The notes beneath the pieces were generated by a model, which saw only the letters and a list, made by a program, of their open reading frames with translations, was not told where the DNA came from and ran no database searches. Below, in pieces: positions 10,198-19,667 of a DNA stretch of 64,000 bases; position 1 is the stretch's first letter, and every line of letters begins with the position of its first letter. A program made the translations under genes and the position numbers. The stretch comes from Psychrobacter arenosus (GTDB lineage Bacteria > Pseudomonadota > Gammaproteobacteria > Pseudomonadales > Moraxellaceae), in contig NZ_LR884459.1 of the NCBI RefSeq assembly GCF_904848165.1, positions 806,001 through 870,000 of the forward strand, read 5' to 3'.

Positions 10198-11739
10198 TTA
10201 AAAGCTTTTAGACAATATAATGGTTGCTGATTGTTCCTCACGATCATCATAATAGTCAAAATTACTGGCGGTTTGACTGTATTTTAAGCTTAACCTTGGC
10301 GTTACCCCATACCAAGTTAGGTCACGTTTCCACAGCTGTAAGTTTAAGGCGCTGATACGGTCTTGTCTTAACGAGCCGAACTCACCGCCTACACTGTTAT
10401 AGTAACGGGCTAATGCTGCCTCCTGCGCTGCTGTTAAACTGCCATCGCTGTATCTTAATGCCGGATTCGCATAGTCTTTTACGGTATAGTTAACCGTCAC
10501 AGCCGTAGCTAAGTTATTGTCCCATTGCTTATTCCAACCCACACTGACGGTATTGTACTCAGAGTTACTGCTTACTGAGTTGGGCAGCTCAGTCTCTTGA
10601 TGACCTATAGTCGCTGCCCATGACTCTTGCGCATCTTTGACATAGGAACCGCTTAGCGCAATATAACGACTGTCTGTTTTACGCTTATCAGTCAAATCTC
10701 TAGCAAAAGCTTCTGTCGACCAAGTGGTAGTCGCATTCAGTCTTAATTTTTTACCCAACCATCTGGACCCGCGTAGATTTAGCGCTTGCCGTTCACTATA
10801 AGACGTATCGTCATAAATTCTTTTGGTAATAGAAGGCGTGAGTGCCCACTCATTTTTTGGATCGTTATAGCCTATTCCTGCCGAGCCTGTCAGCAGATAA
10901 TTAACCTCGTCATCATCCTTCCAAAAGCCGTCTAAAAACACGTTGCTACCGACTGTGGCATAGTAGCGCTTGGGTAGATTAAAGCGTTTATTCGCACTAG
11001 CAGATACCGAAACATCGCTACCCCTCTCCTGCTCTATCACCTTGCCATAGCGATCCTGAATATACTTTGGTGGAGCGTCATTAATATTAGGATCAACGAC
11101 CAGGTTTGTACTGACATTAAACCGCCAGTCTTCTATCTTATTAATACTAGCCAGTGCCCGCTCAGCTTTTGTACTGATAGCTTTTGGCACCTCTCCACCT
11201 TGCAGCAGCAGTAGTTCTTTTTTTGCTTCAGTAAATTGTTTATCCGCTTGTAAGGCTAACGCTAAATTTAACCTAACCTTATAATCCTCAGGCTTATCCA
11301 GAAGTTGCGCTTGATAAAGGCTGATAATTGGCTTAAATTTATTTTGGCTTTGCTCAATCGAGGCTTCGGCAAACTTAATCAGCGTTGGATCACTTGAGGC
11401 GAGGGCGCGGTAATAAGGCAACAGCTGAATGACACTCTGCCAGTCTTTCGCGGTGATAGCTTGATTCAAAGTCTTATCAAACAGTAGCGGATTGGCCTGC
11501 AACTGCTCAATATCGTATTTTTCGCTCAGGCTTGCCGGTGTTTCTTTATCCGTGGGCTTAGACTTGTTTACTAAAGCTACTTTAGTAGCGGGCACAGTGA
11601 CGGCACTACTGGTTGCTAATGGGCTCTCTATAACAACAGTTTCATCAGCAGCTGCCTTTCCAGCTATAGTAATCGCTACTAAACCAAAGCTCATGGCCAT
11701 TGTTAAAGGCAGCATACCGGCTTTTGTTCCTATCATCAT
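10198..11739 (-). CDS. Surface lipoprotein assembly modifier (Slam) translocon, copy 1
   Basis: Slam proteins are outer-membrane machines that move lipoproteins to the cell surface. This 513-residue protein has a signal peptide ending near AAADE. Its periplasmic N-terminal domain of TPR-like helices lies at about 75-200 (LLPYYRALASSDP, VRLNLALALQADKQFTEAKKEL). A C-terminal beta-barrel of the DUF560/Slam type follows from IEDWRFNVSTNLVVDPNINDAPP (about residue 200) to the end. Barrel features are alternating aromatic strands, ANKRFNLPKRYYATVGSN, RDLTWYGVTPRLSL, NFDYYDDREE and a terminal Phe after SKS, as expected for Bam-inserted proteins. It is paralogous to the gene at 11939 along its whole length. 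A terminator lies between the two, so they can be expressed independently. Confidence 0.9.
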   Translation of the reverse strand: MMIGTKAGMLPLTMAMSFGLVAITIAGKAAADETVVIESPLATSSAVTVPATKVALVNKSKPTDKETPASLSEKYDIEQLQANPLLFDKTLNQAITAKDWQSVIQLLPYYRALASSDPTLIKFAEASIEQSQNKFKPIISLYQAQLLDKPEDYKVRLNLALALQADKQFTEAKKELLLLQGGEVPKAISTKAERALASINKIEDWRFNVSTNLVVDPNINDAPPKYIQDRYGKVIEQERGSDVSVSASANKRFNLPKRYYATVGSNVFLDGFWKDDDEVNYLLTGSAGIGYNDPKNEWALTPSITKRIYDDTSYSERQALNLRGSRWLGKKLRLNATTTWSTEAFARDLTDKRKTDSRYIALSGSYVKDAQESWAATIGHQETELPNSVSSNSEYNTVSVGWNKQWDNNLATAVTVNYTVKDYANPALRYSDGSLTAAQEAALARYYNSVGGEFGSLRQDRISALNLQLWKRDLTWYGVTPRLSLKYSQTASNFDYYDDREEQSATIILSKSF

Positions 11740-11851
11740 TCTACCTACTTTATGGTAATGACCTATTCATCACGGCTTAATCCTAAACGCTTGTAAAATA
11801 TTTTGCGAGAAAAATTTGCTTGTTGGTTTTATAAACTTGTTCGATTAATAA

Positions 11852-11884
11852 AATAAAAAACCTCGCCACAGTGGACGAGGTTTG
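11852..11884 (-). terminator. Intrinsic terminator between the two Slam genes
   Basis: A CCTCG/CGAGG stem (11861-11865 with 11876-11880), extended by an inner CAC/GTG pairing, is followed on the minus strand by a run of Ts. It ends the copy 2 transcript about 110 bp before Slam copy 1. Confidence 0.65.
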
Positions 11885-11938
11885 TAACTGCTAAATGATA
11901 AGAACGTAAGATGACCAACTTTCTGCTATGGACTGGGC

Positions 11939-13522
11939 TTAAAAGCTCTTGGTCAAAATAATAGTCGCTAGCTTTTCAGTACGGTCATCGTAGTAACCAA
12001 AGTTACTCGAAGTCGTATCATATTCAAATACTAAGCGTGGGGTGAGACCATATAAAGTTAAATCTCGTTTCCAAATTTGCAAGCCTAAAGAAGTGGTTTT
12101 ATCTTCTCTTTTCGTACCCGGCTCACCTGCTACGGTATTATAGTATCCCAATAGGGCGTTACCGGCATAATTATCTGCTGGGTCGTCATAGTCTTTAATA
12201 GCGTAGCCAGCTGTAGCTAAGGTAGAGAGTCCTTTTTTCCACTCCCGGCCCCAACCCACGTTTAAAGAGTTACGGTCATAACTAATGATACTCGACTTAG
12301 GCACGTCATTACGATAGGTGCCAAGGCCACCATAAAAGTACTCTTTAGCATCCTTCAGATATAAAGCATTTAGACCTAAAAACTGCCCATCCGTCTCACG
12401 GTTAGCGTCGCTATCATCATCGAACGTCTCTTTGGATACGATACCTGTGGCTGACAGCTTGAGCTTAGGTTTGACCCAACGTGAGCCACTAACGGTGACC
12501 CCTTTACGCAAACTATAAGGATCTTCATCATAAATTCGCTTGGTCACGAATGGCGTGACAGAAACGTCATTTTTGGCATCATCATAGCCTACACCAGCTG
12601 AGGCCGTAAATAGATAATCATTATAATCACTAGTGTCCCAATACCCTTTTAGCGAGGCATTGCCCCCTAAAGTGGCATAAAAATTATCGGGTAAGTTATA
12701 GCGTTTATTAGCACTCGCAGAAACCTGAATACCGTTAGCAGACTGCTGTTCCACTGAGTTAAGGCCGCCCATGTTAATAGACTTTGAAGGAGCATCATTA
12801 ACATTGTCATCTCGCACATAGCTGGCTGACGCATTAAAACTCCAGTCCTCTAGGCTATTAATTTGCGCTAAGGAATTTTGTACTCTAGCCATAACGGGAG
12901 GCGGCAAATCTGCGGCTTGTAGCTTTTGCAATTGTTCCTTGGCAGCAGCATATTGTCTGTCTGCCTGCATCGCCATAGCCATGTTTAAGCGTACTGGATG
13001 AAAATCAGGATCAGCCGCTAACATTTCGCGATAGATAGCGATGGCTTGCTTATTTTTGGCTTCACTACGGTAGACCAAAGCATCCGCAAAATTAATCAAC
13101 ATCGGATCATTGACTTCCAATGCTTTGTAATGCGGCAATAATTGCTTGACCGTCACCATATCTTGGGCGGCTAATGCGCCATTTAAAAACTTGGTAAACA
13201 GTATGGGATCCGCTTTTAAGGCTGCCAAATCATACGCCAAGCCTTCACCTGCTTGTTGACGACTTCTAATGGCTTCTTGAGCTTCCGCATCAGTGACCTT
13301 TGCAGAGGGAACCGTATTGCCCAATAACAGCGTTTGGTTCTCCCGTTTAATGAGCTCACTGGCTTGGTCATTGTCTTCGGGCAAGTCAATAACCGGATTA
13401 CTATTGTCAATTGCGGTAGGACTTGGTTCTGCAACAGGTGCAGCCAATGCCGATAGTGAAAAAAAGGACAGGGAAAGTAACATAGAAGCCGTCAATGGCT
13501 TAAATATAAAGTTATGGGTCAT
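11939..13522 (-). CDS. Surface lipoprotein assembly modifier (Slam) translocon, copy 2
   Basis: This 527-residue outer-membrane Slam protein lies directly downstream of the 1936-residue lipoprotein gene. Its signal peptide ends at ALAAP. A linker to about residue 90 precedes a TPR-like region at about 92-225 (LPHYKALEVNDPMLINFADAL, AIYREMLAADPDFHPVRLN). The barrel runs from LEDWSFNASASYVRDDNVNDAPS to the C-terminal ILTKSF. Hallmarks shared with copy 1 include SANKRYNLP, KRIYDEDPYS, WKRDLTLYGLTPRLVFEY and NFGYYDDRTEKLATIIL. In known systems the Slam gene is linked to its client, so this copy is the best candidate exporter of the large lipoprotein (inference). A terminator separates it from that gene. 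Confidence 0.92.
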   Translation of the reverse strand: MTHNFIFKPLTASMLLSLSFFSLSALAAPVAEPSPTAIDNSNPVIDLPEDNDQASELIKRENQTLLLGNTVPSAKVTDAEAQEAIRSRQQAGEGLAYDLAALKADPILFTKFLNGALAAQDMVTVKQLLPHYKALEVNDPMLINFADALVYRSEAKNKQAIAIYREMLAADPDFHPVRLNMAMAMQADRQYAAAKEQLQKLQAADLPPPVMARVQNSLAQINSLEDWSFNASASYVRDDNVNDAPSKSINMGGLNSVEQQSANGIQVSASANKRYNLPDNFYATLGGNASLKGYWDTSDYNDYLFTASAGVGYDDAKNDVSVTPFVTKRIYDEDPYSLRKGVTVSGSRWVKPKLKLSATGIVSKETFDDDSDANRETDGQFLGLNALYLKDAKEYFYGGLGTYRNDVPKSSIISYDRNSLNVGWGREWKKGLSTLATAGYAIKDYDDPADNYAGNALLGYYNTVAGEPGTKREDKTTSLGLQIWKRDLTLYGLTPRLVFEYDTTSSNFGYYDDRTEKLATIILTKSF

Positions 13523-13603
13523 GGGTATCCTTACCAGATTGTATAATTAAACTCTCTGCTCTTAAGCATCCTAAGGGTTTTCTTTACCTTTAGCGAGCAA
13601 AAA

Positions 13604-13621
13604 AAGCGCCCTAGGACGCTT
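13604..13621 (-). terminator. Terminator of the 1936-residue lipoprotein gene
   Basis: An AAGCG/CGCTT hairpin (13604-13621) is followed on minus by a seven-T run. Its sequence (aagcgccctaggacgctt) closely resembles the terminators at 19917 and 21901, which follow the remnant and the second lipoprotein gene. Confidence 0.8.
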
Positions 13622-13649
13622 CTTTTATTAGTATATATAAAGATAATAA

Positions 13650-16600
13650 TTACTTAGTTACCTTTTCAGCTCCGAAAGTACCTTGGAACTTCGTACCGGT
13701 ACCAGCTTTTGTACCAGAGCCATCAGTACCCGGTCTATCTTGATAAATACCACCTAGGAACTTAGCATCTTCACCAAAGAAGCCACCAGCTGTTTCGACT
13801 CCATTAGCAATACCACCGAAGGTATTACCCGTAATGTCTGCTGCGATAGCAATCTGGGACTTACCGGTAAAGTTTAATTTACCACCTACTTTTCCACCAA
13901 CAAAGTCGACATCAAATGCAGAAGTACCGTTTAAAACTGGTGCCGCCCTTGCAGGTGCTTTATCAGGATTGCTTAGTGCCGCTAAATGCATATCTTCAAT
14001 ATAAGTAGCAACCCCAGCATACTTAAAGACACCATCATTGATACCATTGGCTTTGTTAAACTTAGCCAAGGCTGCCATGTAATCCATATCGGCTTGTGCA
14101 GTACCATTACCAATCGCATAGACATTGGAATAACGTGATGAAATACCTTTACCATTACCCGCTGGTTTATCGAGATCACCATAAACGTGACCAATCTGCA
14201 TTTGCGAATTGAAGTTCTTGTACACTGAGTCATAGCTTAGAACTAAAGCCGCTGTAGGCTCTAAGCTTACACCTGTTTGTACATTCGTAAAGTTAGCACT
14301 GTTTTTCGAAGCAGACTTTTTAAAGCCGTTGCCTGCATCAATATCGTTATCTCTAACTGTAGTAATATTAGGGCGATTAGCAACATTAAACTGATCAGGC
14401 GAAGTAATATCTACTCGTGGCTTGTAAGTTTTATAGTCAATAAAGTTATCTTCGTCTTCATCTTTTACCACATTAGGAATGCCGCCATTGCTATCAGAGC
14501 CATCTAAGCCATCGACCGTTTGTTGATCATTGACGAACTGACGATAACCAATACGATCTACAGTGGCCTGTATACCTAACACTTTTTTCTCTTTACTACT
14601 TAGGGTATTGCTCATGATACCTGAAACGTTGCTATCAACTTTTGCAGTTGGATTAACAGGAGGTATTGTTGGGTCGACTGGTTCAGGGTCAACAGGATCA
14701 ATAGGGTCAACAGGATCAATAGGGTCAATAGGGTCAACTGGAACTATTGGATCTGGCGTTACTTTACTCGCTCCATATGTTCCCTTACCATTTCCGTCCT
14801 GATATATGCCACCTAAAATACTAGCATCTTCACCGTAGAAACCACCTTGCGTATCAACACCATTCCAATTACCTTTAAAGGTGTTGCCAGTGATTTCCGC
14901 CTTGAGCTTTTTATTAGGCGTAGCACTGAAAGACAGCGTGCCATCTACCTGCTGATCTACAAAATCAACTTTAAACTTAGACGTACCTATAATTGGATCT
15001 GCACCGATAATATCATTGGTACCGTTACCTATATAAGTAGCAACACCTTGGTAATCAACTTTGCCATCATTAACCCGATTATCAACGCTATATTGAGCCA
15101 CTTCTTTTCTATACTGCATATCTTTGAGATCAGTGGCCTTACCTTGTACGTATACATTAGAAATCTTAGATTTGCGTGTGATATTAGCAACAGCTTTCAG
15201 ATCACCATAAACATGACCGATTTGCATATCATCATCAAAGTTTTTATATACTGAGGTATAGTTCAACTTATTATCAAACGTGCCACCAATCTTATACAGG
15301 TTACTCTTTTTAAAGCCGTTACCAAAATTCGTATCAGAGGAGTTAGTGATTTGAAGGTCAAGAGGGTCTTTAAAGTCACGTGACCCCGTATCATTAGCGA
15401 GGACAGTCAGGCGGTTATAGGTGGCTGAGGTATTTTTGCTAATGCTACTGTTATCACTATCTGCAATAGTGTTCTGGAAACCTGAGACAGTTTTGCTTGC
15501 AGAAACTTCTGGATTGACGGGAAGTGGTGGAACTTTCAGAGCTGCTGCTAAAGCGTCTTTTGCAGCTTTTGCTTTTGCTTCCGCTTCTGCAGCCTTAGTT
15601 TCTGCTTCTGCTATGGTCTTTTCAGCAGCCTTAGCTTTTAACTCTGCTGCAGCGGCTTTCTTTTCTGCTGCAGTAGCTTTCTGTTCTGCAGCTTCTGCTT
15701 CTGCTCTAGCAGTACCAATGTCTTCTTCAGCGGCTTTCTGTGCTGCTGCAACCTTGGCAGCCGCTTCTGTTTTTGCGGTTTCAGCAGCGGCTTTTGCTGC
15801 TGCGGCTTCTGTTTGAGCTTTGACAGTGGCTGCTTGCGCAGCTTTGACTTCTGCTTGAGCAGCATCAGAGACTTTTTTTGCTGCTGCTTCTGCAGCGGCA
15901 ACTGCTTTAGTAGCGTCGGCTTCTGCTTTAACGGCAGCTGCTTCTGCATCAGCAGCTCTGTCTAGAGCAGCTTGTAAAGCATCCTCACCACCACCATTAT
16001 CTGCAGCTTCTTGAGCTTTAACGGCAGCTTGTTGTGCCTTGACAGCATCAGCTTGAGCTTTTTCTAAAGCAGCTTGGGCAGCAGTAGCTTGCGTTTGCGC
16101 GGATTCTAAAGCTTGAGTAGCGGCTTGGGACTGTGTTTGGGCTGTTTTAGCAGCTTGCTCAGCCGCAGCTTGCTTATCACTAATAGCGCCATAGGTCCCT
16201 TGCACCGTCTCGCTAGTATATACACCGCCTAAATACTGAGCATCGCCGCCATAAAAACCTCCTTCAGTACTATAATTACCTTTAGTACCTGAGAATTTAT
16301 TACCAGCAATATTTGCGGTTAAACCAATATTACCCGCTTTAGCAAAGGTGAGATCACCTGCGACTTTTTTACCGACAAAATCAGCAGTAAAGACCGATTT
16401 ACCAAACTCGATATTGTTATCTAAACCAATCTGGCGATAAGTCGCATCCCCAGTATATTTTAGTGAGCCTTCTTTGGGCACATTAGCGACCTGGGTGGCA
16501 TTACCTAATACGGCTACGCCATCTACCGGTAACGTGGCACCTAACAATTCAACATTAGCCGCACCATCGATATGGGCAATGCGCATGTCATTGCCAAAAT

Positions 16601-19460
16601 CTTTATAAGTTGAGACATAATTTAGCGGTAAGGTTTGATCAAGCGCTTCGACAAAAATTTCTGCATTGCCAGCATGTGTTTTAAAACCATTTTGCAGATT
16701 GGCATCGTTAGCACCAGATACGGTCACAGGCACCTTTGGTAACAGACCAGGCTCTTCTGGATCTAATTGTGAAGCAATATCAGCTCGAGCTTCAACGACA
16801 GAACCATCAGCATTGACCTTAAAGTCACGAGTGGTGGTATTAAACACGGTTGCTAAAGTAGCCGCAGCATCTATGTTTAGGGACTGTACACCAGTTTTAT
16901 TAGTTTCAGGCGCATTCTTAATTTTAGCGGCAGCTGCGGCTTGAGTAGCCTTGGTTTTAGCAGCATCCGCGGCCGTAGCTTTTGCAGCCGCATCCGCAGC
17001 AGCTTGAGTTTGAGCAGTAGCGGCAGCTACGGCAGCTGCTGCTGCGTCTTGCGCTAACTTAGCTTTGCGATCAGCTTCTGTTTGTAGGGCTTCTGAGCTA
17101 CCACCTGAGCTAAGCGCATCTTCTAGAGCTTGTTCAGCGTCTTGTTTAGCTTTGATAGCCTCTGCTTTAGCCTTTTCTGCTGCTGCGGTTGCAGCCTCTG
17201 CTTTAGCCTTAGCTGCTTGAGCAGCATTAGTTGCAGCCTGTGCATTTTTGATAGCAGCTTCTGCTGCCTTGGCCTGTGCTTCAGCACTAGTTTTGGCTTC
17301 TAGAGCCGCCTTAACTTCAGCTTCGGCAGCTTTGACGCGAGCTTCAGCGCTCTTAGCCGTGGCTTCCGCCGCATCAGCGCGAGCTTTAGCCTCATTTGCT
17401 GCTTTATTAGCGGCAGTGGCGGCGGCGTTACCTTGGCTTGCAAGTTTTTCTGCTGCTGCTACCTTAGCATCGGCTTCTACTTTAGCTGCATCCGCAGCCG
17501 TCTTAGCCGCCGCCGCTTCTGCCTTGGCAGCAGATACAGCTTCTGCAGCAGCTTTCTCTGCAGCGGCTTGCGCAGCTTCAGCAGCCGCAGCTCTATCCAA
17601 CGCGTCTTGTAAAGCACCTTCTCCTGACCCGCTACCTGCATTATCCGCAGCGGCTTGCGCTTTGTCTGCATCTGCTTTAGCTTTAGCGGCATCAGCTTGA
17701 GCTTTTGTTGCTGCCGCTTGTGCTGCTGCTGCTTGCGATTTAGCAGCTTCTAAAGCTTTAGTAGCGGCTTGCGCTGCAGCCTGAGTAGTTTGGACCACCT
17801 CTAAAGCTTGTTTCTTAGCATCATTAGTTGCCCCGTACGTGCCTTGAGCGTCTTTACCTTCATAGACACCGCCTAAGTACTGAGCATCCCCACCGTAAAA
17901 TCCACCTTCGGTATTGTAGCCATCTTTGCTACCTGCGAACTTATTGCCTGCAATAGTTGCTGATATGCCAATATTGCCTGCCTTGGTAAAGGTTAAATCA
18001 CCAGCTACTTTTTTATTCACAAAGTCAGTAGTAAACACAGACTTACCGAACTCAATGTCATTGCCTAAACCCAATTTGCGATATGTGGCATCACCTGAGT
18101 ACTTAGCCGTACCATCTGTAGGTACGTTAGCCGCTTGAGTGGCATTACCCATTACCGCCACCCCATTTACCGGTAGCGTTTGACTTAACAACTTAACTTC
18201 GGCTCCACCATCGATATGGCCAATGCGCATATCATCGCCAAAATCTTTATAAGTTGAAACATACTCTAACGGTAGGGTTTGACCAAGTGCAGCAACCACA
18301 ATCTCAGCATTGCCTTTATATTCCTTAAAGCCATCTTTTAAGTCAGTATCATTAGCAGCTGATGTGACCATTGATACTTTTGGCAAGAGGCCTGGTGTGC
18401 CTGGAGTTTTTGGGTCTTGCGAAGCAATATCAGCACGGGCTTCCACTACAGAGCCATCTTTGCTAACTGCGAAATCACGAGTGGTTGTGCTAAATACACC
18501 TAATGCACCCCCATTGACATTGAGAGATTGCACGCCCGTCTTGTTGGCTTCAGGAGTATTTTTAATTTTAGCAGCGTTGGCAGCATCACTAGCGGCTTTA
18601 GCGGCAGCAGCGGCAGCACTTTCTTTAGCGAGGGCGGCGGCTTGTGCTTTGGTGGCCGCAGCTTCTTGAGCACTGGCGGCGACAGCCGCTTCTTGAGCTA
18701 ATTTAGCTTTACGCTCTGCTTCTTTCTGGAGTGCTTCTGAGTTGCCACCAACGCTGCCATCATTATTTCCGCCCTCTTCTAAAGCTTTTTCAGCAGCTTC
18801 TTTCGCTTTAATGGCTTCAGCTTTTGCTTTTTCTGCAGCAGCTGCTGCTGCTTCTGCTTTAGTTTTAGCAGCTTGGGCAGCTTTAGTGGCTTCTTCGGCA
18901 GCTTTTGCACGAGCTTCTGAGTCAGCGACTACCTTATTTATTTCAGCTTCTGCTTTAGCTCTAGCATCTTTAGCAGCGGCTTCGGCAGCCTCGGCACGAG
19001 CTTTAGCTTCAGCGGCTGCTTTTTTAGCAGCTTCAATCTGAGCATTAGAAGCTGTTTGACTGTTCGCTAGTATTTGCGCATCTACTTCTGCTTTAGCGGC
19101 TTCTGCAGCGGCTTTAGCAGCAGCAGCTTCTGCTTTTAGCGCTTCTTCTTCCCGTTTCTTAGCTTCTGTTGTATCCGGACCAGTAACGGTGCCTGAACCA
19201 TTGTCACCAGTACCTGTGCCGCCATTCCCTGTTCCATTATCGGTGCTACCCCCGTTATTTCCCGTTCCATTACCGGTACCACCGGTATCTGTTCCACTAC
19301 CTGGTGGCATAGGAATTGGTTTAGGAGTAACCGAACCGCTACCACTCGATCCACAGGCAGCAAGAATCACAGCCGTCAAGATTACGACACTAGCTTTTAA
19401 AGGGGTATTAGGGGATTTAAGCGAACGAGTATTGATATTTGAATGACGGATAGGCGACAT
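13650..19460 (-). CDS. Giant multidomain TbpB-like surface lipoprotein with Ala-rich stalks
   Basis: This 1936-residue predicted Slam-dependent lipoprotein has a signal peptide with lipobox LAAC and Cys36. A Gly/Thr/Asn-rich tether runs to about 103. Three Ala/Lys/Glu-rich helical stalks lie at about 105-300, 546-850 and 1095-1310, and four barrel-type domains at about 303-545, 852-1093, 1320-1565 and 1607-1936. A Val/Ile-Asp-Pro repeat linker at about 1570-1598 precedes the last domain. Every domain has the motif YxS(V/T)YKxFxxxMxIGHxxG and ends in GGFYGxDAxxLGGxY...GT(Y/F)GA, which resembles the closing motif of TbpB-type barrels. Domains 1 and 2 open with GVQSLN, domains 3 and 4 with VSG. 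GGAGGA lies six bases before the ATG. No ligand can be read from the sequence. It is followed by its own terminator and then a Slam gene. Confidence 0.9.
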   Translation of the reverse strand: MSPIRHSNINTRSLKSPNTPLKASVVILTAVILAACGSSGSGSVTPKPIPMPPGSGTDTGGTGNGTGNNGGSTDNGTGNGGTGTGDNGSGTVTGPDTTEAKKREEEALKAEAAAAKAAAEAAKAEVDAQILANSQTASNAQIEAAKKAAAEAKARAEAAEAAAKDARAKAEAEINKVVADSEARAKAAEEATKAAQAAKTKAEAAAAAAEKAKAEAIKAKEAAEKALEEGGNNDGSVGGNSEALQKEAERKAKLAQEAAVAASAQEAAATKAQAAALAKESAAAAAAKAASDAANAAKIKNTPEANKTGVQSLNVNGGALGVFSTTTRDFAVSKDGSVVEARADIASQDPKTPGTPGLLPKVSMVTSAANDTDLKDGFKEYKGNAEIVVAALGQTLPLEYVSTYKDFGDDMRIGHIDGGAEVKLLSQTLPVNGVAVMGNATQAANVPTDGTAKYSGDATYRKLGLGNDIEFGKSVFTTDFVNKKVAGDLTFTKAGNIGISATIAGNKFAGSKDGYNTEGGFYGGDAQYLGGVYEGKDAQGTYGATNDAKKQALEVVQTTQAAAQAATKALEAAKSQAAAAQAAATKAQADAAKAKADADKAQAAADNAGSGSGEGALQDALDRAAAAEAAQAAAEKAAAEAVSAAKAEAAAAKTAADAAKVEADAKVAAAEKLASQGNAAATAANKAANEAKARADAAEATAKSAEARVKAAEAEVKAALEAKTSAEAQAKAAEAAIKNAQAATNAAQAAKAKAEAATAAAEKAKAEAIKAKQDAEQALEDALSSGGSSEALQTEADRKAKLAQDAAAAAVAAATAQTQAAADAAAKATAADAAKTKATQAAAAAKIKNAPETNKTGVQSLNIDAAATLATVFNTTTRDFKVNADGSVVEARADIASQLDPEEPGLLPKVPVTVSGANDANLQNGFKTHAGNAEIFVEALDQTLPLNYVSTYKDFGNDMRIAHIDGAANVELLGATLPVDGVAVLGNATQVANVPKEGSLKYTGDATYRQIGLDNNIEFGKSVFTADFVGKKVAGDLTFAKAGNIGLTANIAGNKFSGTKGNYSTEGGFYGGDAQYLGGVYTSETVQGTYGAISDKQAAAEQAAKTAQTQSQAATQALESAQTQATAAQAALEKAQADAVKAQQAAVKAQEAADNGGGEDALQAALDRAADAEAAAVKAEADATKAVAAAEAAAKKVSDAAQAEVKAAQAATVKAQTEAAAAKAAAETAKTEAAAKVAAAQKAAEEDIGTARAEAEAAEQKATAAEKKAAAAELKAKAAEKTIAEAETKAAEAEAKAKAAKDALAAALKVPPLPVNPEVSASKTVSGFQNTIADSDNSSISKNTSATYNRLTVLANDTGSRDFKDPLDLQITNSSDTNFGNGFKKSNLYKIGGTFDNKLNYTSVYKNFDDDMQIGHVYGDLKAVANITRKSKISNVYVQGKATDLKDMQYRKEVAQYSVDNRVNDGKVDYQGVATYIGNGTNDIIGADPIIGTSKFKVDFVDQQVDGTLSFSATPNKKLKAEITGNTFKGNWNGVDTQGGFYGEDASILGGIYQDGNGKGTYGASKVTPDPIVPVDPIDPIDPVDPIDPVDPEPVDPTIPPVNPTAKVDSNVSGIMSNTLSSKEKKVLGIQATVDRIGYRQFVNDQQTVDGLDGSDSNGGIPNVVKDEDEDNFIDYKTYKPRVDITSPDQFNVANRPNITTVRDNDIDAGNGFKKSASKNSANFTNVQTGVSLEPTAALVLSYDSVYKNFNSQMQIGHVYGDLDKPAGNGKGISSRYSNVYAIGNGTAQADMDYMAALAKFNKANGINDGVFKYAGVATYIEDMHLAALSNPDKAPARAAPVLNGTSAFDVDFVGGKVGGKLNFTGKSQIAIAADITGNTFGGIANGVETAGGFFGEDAKFLGGIYQDRPGTDGSGTKAGTGTKFQGTFGAEKVTK
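14686..14739 (-). repeat. Six 9-bp tandem units encoding a (V/I)DP linker
   Basis: Six near-identical 9-bp units (gggtcaaca, ggatcaata and variants on plus) encode repeated Val/Ile-Asp-Pro tripeptides between barrel domains 3 and 4. The unit length keeps the frame, so slippage would change linker length without breaking the gene. Confidence 0.85.
15540..19190 (-). repeat. Long-range internal duplication: stalk-plus-barrel modules
   Basis: Stalk 1 with barrel 1 (about 19150-17825) and stalk 2 with barrel 2 (about 17820-16180) are recognisable copies. Both stalks end in EALQ(K/T)EA(E/D)RKAKLAQ, then AAKIKN(T/A)PE and NKTGVQSLN. Stalk 3 (about 16175-15540) repeats the composition and the EDALQAALDRAADAEAA segment. 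The modules are large direct repeats prone to recombination or assembly collapse. Confidence 0.7.
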
Positions 19461-19667
19461 TCTTATTCCTCCATGAATAAATGATTAGACGTCCCTGTGA
19501 TTATTATTAAATACAATAATCGTACAACTGAGATAGATAACCAAAATAAATTCTTGAAGTCAATTTAATTATTAAACAAAAGTTCTTATATCATGTGTTA
19601 TATACCTCTCTTAATTGTAACAATATGTTTAATGAATAATTGATAATAATGGTCTTTTGTTCTTTTA

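Noticed and set aside
15540..19190. TolA or another Tol-Pal component, suggested by the Ala/Lys/Glu-rich stalks
   Set aside because: The protein has a lipobox instead of an inner-membrane anchor, has TbpB-like domains, and no tol genes are nearby.
15421..19446. Many long plus-strand ORFs opposite the giant lipoprotein gene (for example 15421-15816, 17248-17700 and 18742-19041)
   Set aside because: They are Ala/Ser-rich mirror images of the repetitive Ala codons on minus, without ribosome sites. The minus-strand frame has a signal peptide, domains and a terminator.
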